Positions 16,701 through 23,637 of a stretch of 26,859 nt of DNA are shown in pieces (within the stretch, counting starts at the first letter, position 1; each line of letters opens with the position of its first letter). Below the pieces are notes generated by a model. That model saw only the letters and a list, made by a program, of their open reading frames with translations, had not been told where the DNA came from and ran no database searches. Position numbers and translations under genes: made by a program. Source of the DNA: a virus. The stretch covers positions 1 through 26,859 of the IMG/VR virus record IMGVR_UViG_3300050821_010576; one strand, given 5' to 3'.

Positions 16701-19700
16701 ATCATCGACCGCATACGCGGCAAGTTCGACGATGTGCCGGCGCTGGCGGTGATTGAGGCTCGGATTCGCGAGCACGTGCGCGCGGCAGCGCCCGGGGCGC
16801 GGGAATCGGGCGAGCGCGGGCCGGTTTTTCGGGAATTCCGGCACGACGAAGCCGGCGCCACCGAGGCACTGGAGAAGGAGCAGGGGGGCGAGGCCATCGG
16901 CGCGCTTGAGGACCGTAAGTTCGGCCACGGCGATGTGGATCTGGTTTGGGGTTACGAGGGCGACGGCGCGCCCGAGTGGGCGAGGGGCTACGGCCTGGCG
17001 CACATCCTTGCCAAGCATCCCCACATGCGAGGGCGACTCCAGACGATGCTCAATCGCATGACCAGGGCGAAGCCACAGGGCGAGCGGGTAATGCTGTCGA
17101 ACGAACAGGGAGAACACGCGACGCTGGCGCTGACGTGGTTCGGGAGAGAAAATAAGACGTGGCTGCTGACTGAATACGATCAGAGAGAGCCAGCATCCGA
17201 AAACATCCTGTTCGGTTCCGGAAACCCCGTTGCCGGGGCGAGCAAGCCGAATTCCCCGCTCGCTGGCGACTCCGGTTCCAGTGTAACGCCAGGGCCCGCG
17301 GGGGAAACGCCGCCCGCCGCCGCAGGGCCGATAGAATCGAGAGGTGCCGAAGAACCCGCCGCCGCCCTCGCCGACACCGGACGACTACAGCCCGGAGGCG
17401 AAGGGAGCCCGGTTCCACAATCTCGTCCACCAGCGCATGAAGTTGTTATTGGCAAGGAAACAGAAGTCTACGCCGAAGGCCGCGAACAGCCCTACCGAGC
17501 CCGGTACGTAGTTCGCGAGCTGGACGACACCTATCCGTCGCACAACCCGCTCACGTTTGAACCGAACCTCGATTTTCACTTCATCAACGATCGGGACTAC
17601 AAGCTCCCGGCCAACAAAAACCGCGTCATAAACAACAGCGGCCCGCGCTTCCGCCCCGTCCGCGTTATCAACAATAACCCCGACGCGATCAACGGCCCCT
17701 CGGTCATCGACGCCGATGGCAATGTGCTCGGCGGCAACAATCGCCGGATGTCGCTGGAGCGCGTCTATGCCCTCAATCCCGCCGGCGCGAAAGCCTACCG
17801 CGCCCTGCTGGAGAAAGAAGCCCCGCAGTTCGAGCTCGACCCGGCCGCGATCGCGCGGATGAAACGCCCCGGGCTTTTCCGCGAGCTGATCGACCCTGTA
17901 GACCCGCAGCGCGCCATCACCGAATTCAACCAGGACCCGGCGGCGGAACTATCGATCGGGGAACAGGCCGCAGCCGACGCCCGCGGGCTCTCTCCGGAAG
18001 TGGGGAAATATCTGGCGGCGATGATGGACAGTTTCGGCCCCGACGCCACGCTGACCGACATCCTCAACAGCGCGCGCGGAGGCGACATCGTTAACTACCT
18101 CATCAAAAGCAACCTGTTCACCGAAACCGAGCGGCCCCTGCTGCTCGACGCCAAAACCGGCGCCGTCACGAGCGAGGCCAAGCAGCGAATCGCAAAGATG
18201 CTGCTCGGCGGTCTGTTCAAAGACTCGCGCGATTTTCAGGACTCCCCGCCGTCGCTTCGTAACAAGCTGGAGCGCGTCGCGCCGATTCTGAAGGCGCTCG
18301 AAGGGCGCGGCGAGTGGAACCTGACGCCCGACGTAAAGCAGGCGCTCGAAATGATGAGCTTCGAGCGCGACTACGGCAGAGCGTTCGGCATCAAGCCGGG
18401 CGAGTCGTTTCTGATTAAAAACGCGAAGTCGGAGGCGGCGGGCCAGCGCGAGTACCAGGGCGGCATCTTCGACGAGCCGGGCGAGCAGCCGAAGATCCCC
18501 GAGATTTCCGAGCGGGCTCGACGTATCGGCGTATTCATCAGCCAGAACAGCCCGAGGGCGATCACCGCCGCATTCCGCGACTTCGCGGAAAAGAGCAACG
18601 AGAAAAGTCTGTTTGGCGAGCCGAATCCCGATGAGTCGTTCGCCGCCGCGTTCGGCGATCCGCGCTCATCGCCCGAAGCCGGCATGACCTCGCGCGAGTT
18701 CCTGGACTTCCTCACGTTCGGTCTGCCGAAGTTCTTAGAGCAGGACGTCGCACCCGTGCTGCGCAGCGTTGCGACGGGTCTGCGCGACGGCTACGGCGAC
18801 ATCATGAAGGCGGTCGCGCCCACGCTCTACGACCGCGCGGGAAAGAAAGCGGGCCTGAGCCTGCGCGGCAAGCTCGGCGAATTCGCGCGCAAGATGGCGC
18901 AGGCGCGCCACGCAACCGAAGAGGCCGAGAAGTTTTTCGACCGGCAGCCGGCGGCGGATAACTACGAATTCATCGACCGCATGGAACACGGGCAGAAACA
19001 GGCGACTCCGGAGCTGGACGCGATCGCCGGGACGCTGCGGCGGCTGCTCGACGAAGCGAAGACGCAGGTACAGGCGCTTGGCACGGGCAAACTGCAATCG
19101 TTCTATCAGAACTATTTCCCGCACATCTGGAAAGATCCGAACGCCGCGAAAAGCGTCTTCGGCGCGTTCTTTGCGCGACGTCCGCTCGAAGGCAAAAAGG
19201 CGTTCCTGAAAAAGCGCACGATGCCGACGTTCCGCGACGGGCTCGACGCCGATCTCGAACCGGTCAGCGATAACCCCGTCAGCCTGACGCTTCTGAAGCT
19301 GCAGGAGATGGGCAAGTACGTCGCTGCACACGAATTGCTGAAGGACTGGAAGAAGGACGGCACAGCGCGTTACTTCGACGCCCGCGGCAAGGCGCCGCGA
19401 GGCCTCGTGAAGATCGACGACCCGATCGGCACCGTCTACGGGCAGAGCATTCAGCAGATCGCCGAGTATCCGAACGAGGGCATCTATACCGGTCTGGAGA
19501 AAGCCGCCGCCGCTCTCGGTGTCACCCACAAGCGCGGATTCCTGAAGGGCATGGGGCAGGCCATCGGGCGCGCTTACAAGGCCGGGGGCAGGGTACAGAC
19601 CGTGCATGGCACGAAAGAAGGCACGCTCGCCCACGAGATCGGCCACCAGATCGACTGGCTCGCCGGCAGTGGGCAGCGGCTCGTTCTCGAATACCCCGAC

Positions 19701-21785
19701 GCCGCGACCGTGGGACGGCTGAAACGCGCATACGCCACGCTCAAAGACAAGGGGAGTACTCCCGGCGACCGTACGGCGGCGCGGCTCGAACTGAAATCGC
19801 TGAAAGGCGCGATCGCGCAGCGCAAAGAATTCGCGCAGCAGCTTCGCGACCTGGCCGACCTCCGCGACGGGCCGCAGGCTTACGTCCGCTCACGCGAGGA
19901 AAAGATGGCGCAGCTCGCCCAGATGTGGGTCGAGGGGCGCGACCTGTTCAAACGCACCGCGCCGAAGGTGTTCGCGGAATGGAAGCAGTTTCTCAACGAG
20001 AACCCGAAGCTGCACGCGCTGCGCGACATCGAAGCCGGCGCGAACGCGACGATGCTCGCGCAGCCGTACGACGTCGGCGGCCTGGTCGTCAAAGGCCACT
20101 ACTACGCGCCAGACGGCGCGGCCCGAATTCTGAACCAGTATCTTTCTCCCGGCCTGAACCGTTACGGTCTGTTCCGCGCGGCGATGGGACTCAACGGGGT
20201 AATGAATCTGTTCAACCTCGGGCTCTCCGGTTTCCACGTCACGAAAACGGGGTTCGAGTCGGTGCTGAGCCGTGGCGCAATCGGCGCCGAACAGATCGCC
20301 CGCGGCGCTCCACTGCGCGGCGCAATGAACATCGCAACCGCGCCCGCCGCGCCGTTTACGAATTACATGCGCGGCATCAAGGCGCTGCGCGAGTACTACG
20401 AGCCCGGCACCCAGGGCGCGGAAATCGGGAACATAGTGGACCGCCTGACGACCGGCGGCGCCCGGGGCCGCATGGATGACATGCAGCGGACCACGATCGC
20501 CGAAAGCATGACGCGGGCCTTTCACCGGGGCAACGTGCTCGGCGCAGGCCTCCGCCTTCCGTTCGCGGCGATGGAGCTGCCGACTCGCATCATCCTCGAC
20601 AAGATCGTCCCGGCCGTGAAGTGGGGAACGATGGCCGATATGCTGCGGGCCGATCTCGAACGGCTCGGGCCGAACGCGAACGACGCCGACATCCGGCGCG
20701 TGGCGGCGGAAACCGTTAACGCGGTCGATAACCGCATGGGCGAAGTCGCGCGCGACAACTTCTTCACGCACCGCTACCTGAAAGATTTGTCGATGTTCCT
20801 GATGCGCGCCGACCAGTACACGCTCGGCACGGCGCGCGAAATCGGCGGGGCCGGCATCGACGTCGTGCGCCAGCCGCTCAACGCGCTGCGCGGCGAGCCC
20901 GTGAACCTGAAGCGGTTGAGCTACGTCGCGTCCATGTTCGGGTTCCACATGGCGTATTCGGCGCTCTATCAGTACCTTCACACCGGCAAATGGCCGCAGG
21001 AAGGCGAGGACTATTTCTATCCGCGCAACGGCGGCATTGACGAACGCGGCAACCCGCAGCGCACATCGCTCTGGAGCTACATCAAAGACATTCACTCCTT
21101 CGCGCGGAATTGGAAGCAAACCGCGCAGAACAAGATCGCGCCCTCGATCGAGATGGTTTCCGCGCTGGTTCGTAACCGCGACTTCTGGAACGTCGAAATC
21201 CGCCACCCCGACGACCCCGTGGCGGAGCAACTGAAGCAGACGGGCAAGTTCGTCGCGCGGGAATTCCTGCCTCGCTCGGTCGAGCAGTTCCAGCGCGAAC
21301 GCACGCTCGGCACCGACCCCGAGACGCAGGCCGAACAGTTCTTTGGGCTCTCGCCGGCGCCGTCCGATCTCGATCTGGGCCCGGCGGAACGCCTCGCGCG
21401 CGGAATCGTGGGCGACCGCTCGCCCGGCGAAGCCCGTACCGCCGAATCCGCCGCACGCCACGATCTGAAGGTGCAGCTCACGCGGTCGCTGCGCAACAAC
21501 AAGGGCATCCCGAAAGAAGTGATCGAGGCGCGGCGCAACGGGACGTTATCGACGCGGGATGTCGCTGAAGCGGTGCGCGCGGCGAAGGAAACGCCCCTGC
21601 AGGCCGCGTTCGTGCGGCTGTCGGTCGATGAGGCGCTGCGGGTATACCGGCACGCCAGCCCGGCCGAGAAACGCCAGATTCAGGCGCTCCTGGTGCGGAA
21701 GGCGCAGGCCGCGATCGCGTCCGAGCCGCCGTCGGCCCGGGCGAAGACGAGGACGGATCTCCGCGCGGCGCTGGCAGGCAGATAG
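13749..21785 (+). CDS. Giant polyvalent virion protein (2678 aa) with FtsK-gamma-, BECR-, ParB- and zincin-like modules
   Basis: The gene starts 4 nt after the previous stop. The modules, in order, are as follows. Repeated SGWNVV motifs (5-16, 24-35). A hydrophobic helical patch (about 160-260). Pro/Ala/Lys-rich linkers. An FtsK-gamma-like winged helix (509-571; LVREAGKASTSMLQRKLRLR, MEAEGIIGPADGSKPREVL). Two helical repeats (about 772-803, 882-911). A BECR-type nuclease-like segment (about 1035-1150; GDVDLVWG 1061-1068, GLAHILAKHP with H1085 and H1090). A ddrB/ParB-like domain (from about 1231; VIDADGNVLGGNNRRM 1319-1334). A conserved helical phage domain (from about 1700). A zinc metallopeptidase motif HEIGH (1962-1966) with a possible third ligand in SREEKMAQ (2050/2051). 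A helical, partly hydrophobic C-terminus follows. Such proteins are called polyvalent proteins and are thought to be ejected into the host. Function is inferred from domain resemblance only. Confidence 0.75.
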   Translation: MPDQSGWNVVSSRPDGPPPSAPASGWNVVTSVPDAPTTEINAPTQPTQTPATRTIAPPQPGGLIEPNAAVALTTHIAQATAQHIMQPQTIGATPAPSFLERLAAPFTGPGSAYGNIQAQREGGQAPYNPDAPLIDFGANAKQITGGPVNRGATTALQDALSGLTTPKSIALLLATGGLAGPGKLAELSEPAIGKLAVAGAKYMPRIKTLVSAGFSMDMIRSALEQSPQLIKQIKSGDIEGATHTLTSMGVGFAMGTAAGLHARSEFQGRPKTGPPAPDEPQYTSTGQPVGGVSSPAPAQPGQPAQPVQRGAAPAAPKLSDAALSELLKTESGPKRLDLILQARSRGIPIPDVAPRAEQAGAALSNLAHYHYLFDEADRRMEAAVKQKAKVAAKGQRQKPVVPVEGPSAWVARVMYARENLAEQFGKPWKELSNSERLTIDSLISEGYGHAMPPKQAGSPATPADEPPAPRVKTAAAPKAKTPEPWEVVKSEPLEPETPKPEPKTESAKLTAAEGDVYKQAVALVREAGKASTSMLQRKLRLRFDAVTEMLDRMEAEGIIGPADGSKPREVLTPGQPPAAPEPPKKEPKEPPHETVTTPPVKEAEPAREPERGGRKPTAVETPARETKVEPDSISVPASRFADDTGDIRESYSADTIGAKGTIRQTFTHDGKTWVTVSTAGSSDGVQRAGAYQVVPPSEAPALPAGYRPSGDNPEGYYHGQKVKLGGKPFVLVGPKRTFVGDAPESEPAQKPAQPPAQPRAAKVETPAPAPKVTKARLQKIRDIRKETGMNYADATRELDKREAAQPVAADAAAPTSGRRTGVPGNPKADETPSTLGDGSTMAGPSVARTIDVRNAHATERQAPPPGGSGSSVTAAAAPALPLTKAERAKAIRDLRASGMTYKAAVAQVDGGAAQPHAAMPAGVLDRLTEAGKESEQWLRENGILGGESLSANRILDPEVFFHLTRSVAGDVARGVISVRDAAQRIIDRIRGKFDDVPALAVIEARIREHVRAAAPGARESGERGPVFREFRHDEAGATEALEKEQGGEAIGALEDRKFGHGDVDLVWGYEGDGAPEWARGYGLAHILAKHPHMRGRLQTMLNRMTRAKPQGERVMLSNEQGEHATLALTWFGRENKTWLLTEYDQREPASENILFGSGNPVAGASKPNSPLAGDSGSSVTPGPAGETPPAAAGPIESRGAEEPAAALADTGRLQPGGEGSPVPQSRPPAHEVVIGKETEVYAEGREQPYRARYVVRELDDTYPSHNPLTFEPNLDFHFINDRDYKLPANKNRVINNSGPRFRPVRVINNNPDAINGPSVIDADGNVLGGNNRRMSLERVYALNPAGAKAYRALLEKEAPQFELDPAAIARMKRPGLFRELIDPVDPQRAITEFNQDPAAELSIGEQAAADARGLSPEVGKYLAAMMDSFGPDATLTDILNSARGGDIVNYLIKSNLFTETERPLLLDAKTGAVTSEAKQRIAKMLLGGLFKDSRDFQDSPPSLRNKLERVAPILKALEGRGEWNLTPDVKQALEMMSFERDYGRAFGIKPGESFLIKNAKSEAAGQREYQGGIFDEPGEQPKIPEISERARRIGVFISQNSPRAITAAFRDFAEKSNEKSLFGEPNPDESFAAAFGDPRSSPEAGMTSREFLDFLTFGLPKFLEQDVAPVLRSVATGLRDGYGDIMKAVAPTLYDRAGKKAGLSLRGKLGEFARKMAQARHATEEAEKFFDRQPAADNYEFIDRMEHGQKQATPELDAIAGTLRRLLDEAKTQVQALGTGKLQSFYQNYFPHIWKDPNAAKSVFGAFFARRPLEGKKAFLKKRTMPTFRDGLDADLEPVSDNPVSLTLLKLQEMGKYVAAHELLKDWKKDGTARYFDARGKAPRGLVKIDDPIGTVYGQSIQQIAEYPNEGIYTGLEKAAAALGVTHKRGFLKGMGQAIGRAYKAGGRVQTVHGTKEGTLAHEIGHQIDWLAGSGQRLVLEYPDAATVGRLKRAYATLKDKGSTPGDRTAARLELKSLKGAIAQRKEFAQQLRDLADLRDGPQAYVRSREEKMAQLAQMWVEGRDLFKRTAPKVFAEWKQFLNENPKLHALRDIEAGANATMLAQPYDVGGLVVKGHYYAPDGAARILNQYLSPGLNRYGLFRAAMGLNGVMNLFNLGLSGFHVTKTGFESVLSRGAIGAEQIARGAPLRGAMNIATAPAAPFTNYMRGIKALREYYEPGTQGAEIGNIVDRLTTGGARGRMDDMQRTTIAESMTRAFHRGNVLGAGLRLPFAAMELPTRIILDKIVPAVKWGTMADMLRADLERLGPNANDADIRRVAAETVNAVDNRMGEVARDNFFTHRYLKDLSMFLMRADQYTLGTAREIGGAGIDVVRQPLNALRGEPVNLKRLSYVASMFGFHMAYSALYQYLHTGKWPQEGEDYFYPRNGGIDERGNPQRTSLWSYIKDIHSFARNWKQTAQNKIAPSIEMVSALVRNRDFWNVEIRHPDDPVAEQLKQTGKFVAREFLPRSVEQFQRERTLGTDPETQAEQFFGLSPAPSDLDLGPAERLARGIVGDRSPGEARTAESAARHDLKVQLTRSLRNNKGIPKEVIEARRNGTLSTRDVAEAVRAAKETPLQAAFVRLSVDEALRVYRHASPAEKRQIQALLVRKAQAAIASEPPSARAKTRTDLRAALAGR

Positions 21786-21814
21786 CGCGAGAACGAAATA
21801 AGGATTGGCGCGAG

Positions 21815-22006
21815 TTACTTTACAGGGCGCGCAAACGCGCTCTTTTCCTGCTCTGGCGGTTCGTCTTCGCGCTCCTCAACCGTGTGAACCTCGCGCTTCC
21901 ACATGCCACACCACCGGCATTGTGTCCAGTCTGTGGGCGTTATGGTTGCGTAACGCGTATCGTGGCCGCGCCGTTTGCAGATCGCCAGTTCTTCGGCGTT
22001 AATCAT
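21815..22006 (-). CDS. Small Cys/His zinc-finger-like protein, 63 aa
   Basis: The gene is last in a leftward cassette; its ATG overlaps the upstream gene's TGA as ATGA (22003-22006), implying translational coupling. The product carries C10-x4-H15 and C30-x2-C33 (CRWCG preceded by DWTQ), a pattern typical of small zinc-ribbon folds, then a highly acidic segment (HTVEEREDEPPEQEK) and a basic end. The function is not recognised. It could bind nucleic acid or a host protein. Its stop (21815-21817) lies 30 nt from the stop of the giant gene on the other strand, and the structural-operon terminator hairpin falls inside its 3' end. Confidence 0.6.
   Translation of the reverse strand: MINAEELAICKRRGHDTRYATITPTDWTQCRWCGMWKREVHTVEEREDEPPEQEKSAFARPVK
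21825..21850 (+). terminator. Probable intrinsic terminator of the rightward structural operon
   Basis: GGGCGCG (21825-21831) pairs with CGCGCTC (21836-21842) through seven pairs including one G-U, with a CAAA loop, and is followed by TTTT and a pyrimidine-rich run (CCTGCTCT). It lies 40 nt after the giant gene's stop. It overlaps the end of the minus-strand 63-aa gene, so converging transcripts meet here. Confidence 0.6.
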
Positions 22007-22299
22007 TGCGCGCCACCCTCCGCGGGCGGCTTCGCGCCGATAACCGCGCCCATCGCGCTTACCAGGACCGCAATGCGCTCGTCAAGCGCTCTGTCGCGAT
22101 CCTTTTGCTCAATGCGATCTCTTTCGCGGTCGGCGTCGTACTGCGCGGCGCGCTCCTTTTGCTCAATGCGGTCTTTTTCGCGGTCGATATCGTACTGTCT
22201 GACGAACAGCTCGTGATCCGTCATCAGCTTTACGTGGCTCGCCTCGACGCGCTCCAGGCGCTCCAGCCATTCCGGTTTCTGGCCGTTCGTCTCGCTCAT
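22003..22299 (-). CDS. Coiled-coil protein, 98 aa
   Basis: I choose ATG 22299: it overlaps the upstream gene's TGA as ATGA and is preceded by GGGGGAG at good spacing. A longer in-frame reading to 22404 would begin inside the upstream gene. The product has a short polar start (MSETNGQKPEWLERLERVEAS), then an Arg/Asp/Glu-rich coiled coil with two 18-residue repeats (RQYDIDREKDRIEQKER and AQYDADRERDRIEQKDR). It ends with DERIAVLVSAMGAVIGA, which is mildly hydrophobic. I recall acidobacterial hypothetical proteins of the same build (EWLERLE at the start, DERIxxLVSAIG near the end); the function is unknown. It forms one operon with its neighbours by stop-start overlap on both sides. Confidence 0.65.
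   Translation of the reverse strand: MSETNGQKPEWLERLERVEASHVKLMTDHELFVRQYDIDREKDRIEQKERAAQYDADRERDRIEQKDRDRALDERIAVLVSAMGAVIGAKPPAEGGAQ
22101..22197 (-). repeat. Tandem 54-bp repeat coding for 18-residue coiled-coil units
   Basis: On the plus strand CCTTTTGCTCAATGCG begins at 22101 and again at 22155, each continuing for about 43 bases with a few substitutions and ending in CGTACTG. The period is 54 bp (18 codons), so the frame and the heptad-like charge pattern are kept. The copies lie in the 98-aa gene. Confidence 0.85.
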
Positions 22300-22748
22300 T
22301 TCACTCCCCCGTTTTCGGTTTTGGCTTCTTTTGCTCCGCTGACCGCCTTGCTGAAAGCGGCTTCGGCGTTCTGCGAGAGTTTTATGTCTTTCCCGTTGCC
22401 GCAATCACGCTCCACGCTGCACCTACCCGAGTAGAACTGCTCCTTAGACAATAAATCGATGACCGTCCATTCCTGGTAAGAGTGTGATCCGGCTTGCTGC
22501 CATTCCTCGAAATACGCCACGCAGGAATTAAGAGCGGTGCTGTATCCCACTCGTTCGACGGATACTGACTGCTCCTTGGTCGATTCACCTGCCGCATGCC
22601 TGTTGGCAAGCTCGCTGCAACGAAGTCGCCGCTCAAAGATTTCCGTCGCTCTGTTTTCCCGAAATCGGTAGTAGATTTGAAGTGTTCCCGCACCGATTGC
22701 GAGGCCGGCGCAGAACACCAATACGGCGTTAACCCAACGCTGATTCAT
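22296..22748 (-). CDS. Membrane-anchored cysteine-containing hypothetical protein, 150 aa
   Basis: The N-terminus has one transmembrane helix (WVNAVLVFCAGLAIGAGTLQI, residues about 5-25) followed by basic RFRENR, consistent with a signal anchor. The remaining domain has four cysteines (C44 in RLRCSELAN, C76 in NSCVAYF, C110 and C116 in SGRC...RDCGNG), which could form disulphides outside the cytoplasm. The pattern 'C..LA...A.G.....VSVERVGYS.ALNSCVAYFE ... V.DLL' is one I remember from hypothetical proteins of acidobacteria rather than from phages. A role in lysis (spanin-like) or in altering the envelope of a lysogen is possible but not shown. The stop overlaps the next start as ATGA. Confidence 0.65.
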   Translation of the reverse strand: MNQRWVNAVLVFCAGLAIGAGTLQIYYRFRENRATEIFERRLRCSELANRHAAGESTKEQSVSVERVGYSTALNSCVAYFEEWQQAGSHSYQEWTVIDLLSKEQFYSGRCSVERDCGNGKDIKLSQNAEAAFSKAVSGAKEAKTENGGVK

Positions 22749-22766
22749 TCATGCCTTCGGCTTCGC

Positions 22767-22931
22767 TCAGCCCGCCCCCTTGTCCTTGTCCGCCCATCGC
22801 TTCTTCGCCGCGGCCGAGGCGATTTCCTTCCGGCGCTTCGCGGTCAGTGATTTCGCACGCGCCGGTCCACCTTTGCGTCCCATCGCTGCCGCCGCCGCGC
22901 TCGTTTCCGGATCGACCTTCTTCTTCGCCAT
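22767..22931 (-). CDS. Small Lys/Ala-rich basic protein, 54 aa
   Basis: This short gene is first in the leftward cassette. The product starts MAKKKVDPETSAAAAAMG and continues RKGGPARAKSLTAKRRKEIA, then SAAAKKRWADKDK. The 'MGRKGG.ARAKSLT...R.EIA..AA..RWA' pattern is a widespread small family in bacteria and mobile elements; its members are probably nucleic-acid binding but uncharacterised. An alternative start in another frame (22938) has better Shine-Dalgarno spacing (GGAG 10 nt upstream) but encodes a Gly/Glu-rich sequence without family resemblance, so I prefer this frame. The gene is followed by the 150-aa gene after 18 nt, and the promoter is probably in the operator region just upstream. 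Confidence 0.75.
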   Translation of the reverse strand: MAKKKVDPETSAAAAAMGRKGGPARAKSLTAKRRKEIASAAAKKRWADKDKGAG

Positions 22932-22982
22932 TTGTCATTTTTATCTTACTCCTTTACGTCACGCATTTGCTTGACGTTAGCC

Positions 22983-23011
22983 ATTATGCTTGACGTGAAG
23001 CACTAGAACAA
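22983..23011 (-). promoter_or_regulatory. Predicted leftward promoter for the minus-strand cassette
   Basis: On the minus strand TTGTTC (plus-strand 23006-23011) is followed after 17 nt by CATAAT (22983-22988). This is a moderate sigma70-like pair. It points at the 54-aa gene starting at 22931, and it overlaps the operator at 22987-23002. Confidence 0.45.
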
Positions 23012-23019
23012 GCTATCCT
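22990..23019 (+). promoter_or_regulatory. Predicted rightward early promoter
   Basis: TTGACG (22990-22995) is followed after 18 nt by TATCCT (23014-23019). Transcription would start near 23026, about 57 nt before the ATG at 23083 of the early operon. The -35 element is part of an operator copy, so repressor binding would block polymerase. Confidence 0.5.
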
Positions 23020-23082
23020 TGCGAACGGAGTGCTTGACGTGAAGCATAAAACGTTAAGCACAAAGGAGAACAAACAACTGAA

Positions 23083-23637
23083 ATGGCAACCCTCAGAGCC
23101 AAAGACTTCACCCCCGGCATTCCCTTCGATCTAACACTGACGTCGCTCAGCGTGACGGAGGCCCCCGACAACGGCTACGGCGCGGCGTGGGTGTTCCGCT
23201 CGAACCTCGGATCGATCTACCTGCCCGAAGCGCCGGCGCGGGCCATCATCACCCAACTGGAGACGCAGGGTATTCAGCCGAACGAGGCGATTCGCTTCAC
23301 CCAGGTCAAGACCATCGGCAACGGCTCGCGCTGGATCGTCGATCGCGCGCCGTCGCTGCAGCGGCAGCTCGAAGACTCGCTGGCGAACGTGCGCTCGATC
23401 CAGTCGGTGCCCCCCGCGCAACCCGCGCAGCCCATCGCTGCACCGCCTGCGCCTGAGCCGGCGCGGCCGCAAACGCAAAGCCTGCGTTTCATGGGCGCGT
23501 ACAAAGACGCCATCGACGTGTTGCTCGAAGCGAAGGAGTACGCGCAGCGCAAGGGGCTCGCCATCGAGATCCGCTGCGAGGACGTGCGGGCGCTGGCCGC
23601 CACCATCATGATCGACGCGCAGAAGGGGTGCCGCTAA
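23083..23637 (+). CDS. First early-operon protein, 184 aa, unknown
   Basis: The gene lies directly downstream of the operator cluster; AAAGGAG (23062-23068) precedes the ATG by a rather long 14 nt. The N-terminal half (residues about 1-100) is a mixed alpha/beta domain with DLTLTSLSVTEAPDNGYGAA, WVFRSNLGSIYLPE and RFTQVKTIGNGSRWIVDR. A Pro/Ala linker (about 108-130) joins it to a helical C-terminal part (GAYKDAIDVLLEAKEYAQRK and ALAATIMIDAQKG). The linked two-part build is similar to small early replication accessory proteins, but I do not recognise the family. TAATG overlap with the next gene (23635-23639) shows co-translation with the Gp157-like protein, so an early role in DNA metabolism is inferred. 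Confidence 0.65.
   Translation: MATLRAKDFTPGIPFDLTLTSLSVTEAPDNGYGAAWVFRSNLGSIYLPEAPARAIITQLETQGIQPNEAIRFTQVKTIGNGSRWIVDRAPSLQRQLEDSLANVRSIQSVPPAQPAQPIAAPPAPEPARPQTQSLRFMGAYKDAIDVLLEAKEYAQRKGLAIEIRCEDVRALAATIMIDAQKGCR

Larger units (their letters stand above)
22956..23060. promoter_or_regulatory. Cluster of repressor-type operators, TGCTTGACGTGAAGCA
   Basis: Two complete copies of the 16-bp near-palindrome TGCTTGACGTGAAGCA lie at 22987-23002 and 23031-23046; the only break in symmetry is one G-G position either side of ACGT. A related copy TGCTTGACGTTAGCCA is at 22968-22983. Half-sites are at 22956-22965 (ACGTCACGCA) and 23051-23060 (ACGTTAAGCA). The middle complete site overlaps both predicted core promoters. 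The outer sites at 22968 and 23031 fall about where the leftward and rightward transcripts would begin. This is the arrangement of a phage genetic switch or of an early-operon repressor. Confidence 0.7.

Noticed and set aside
11978-19593. KOPS-like octamers GGGAAGGG (11978-11985) and GGGCAGGG (19586-19593) as targets of the FtsK-gamma-like domain
   Set aside because: About three matches to GGGNAGGG on both strands are expected by chance in this length, so two are not meaningful.
22729-22938. Minus-strand frame of 69 codons with better ribosome-site spacing
   Set aside because: Gly/Glu/Arg low-complexity sequence; the overlapping 54-aa frame matches a known small protein pattern.
23040-23062. 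dif-like site (GCATAA...TTAAGC)
   Set aside because: Match to known dif arms is poor and the bases are better explained as operator copies.
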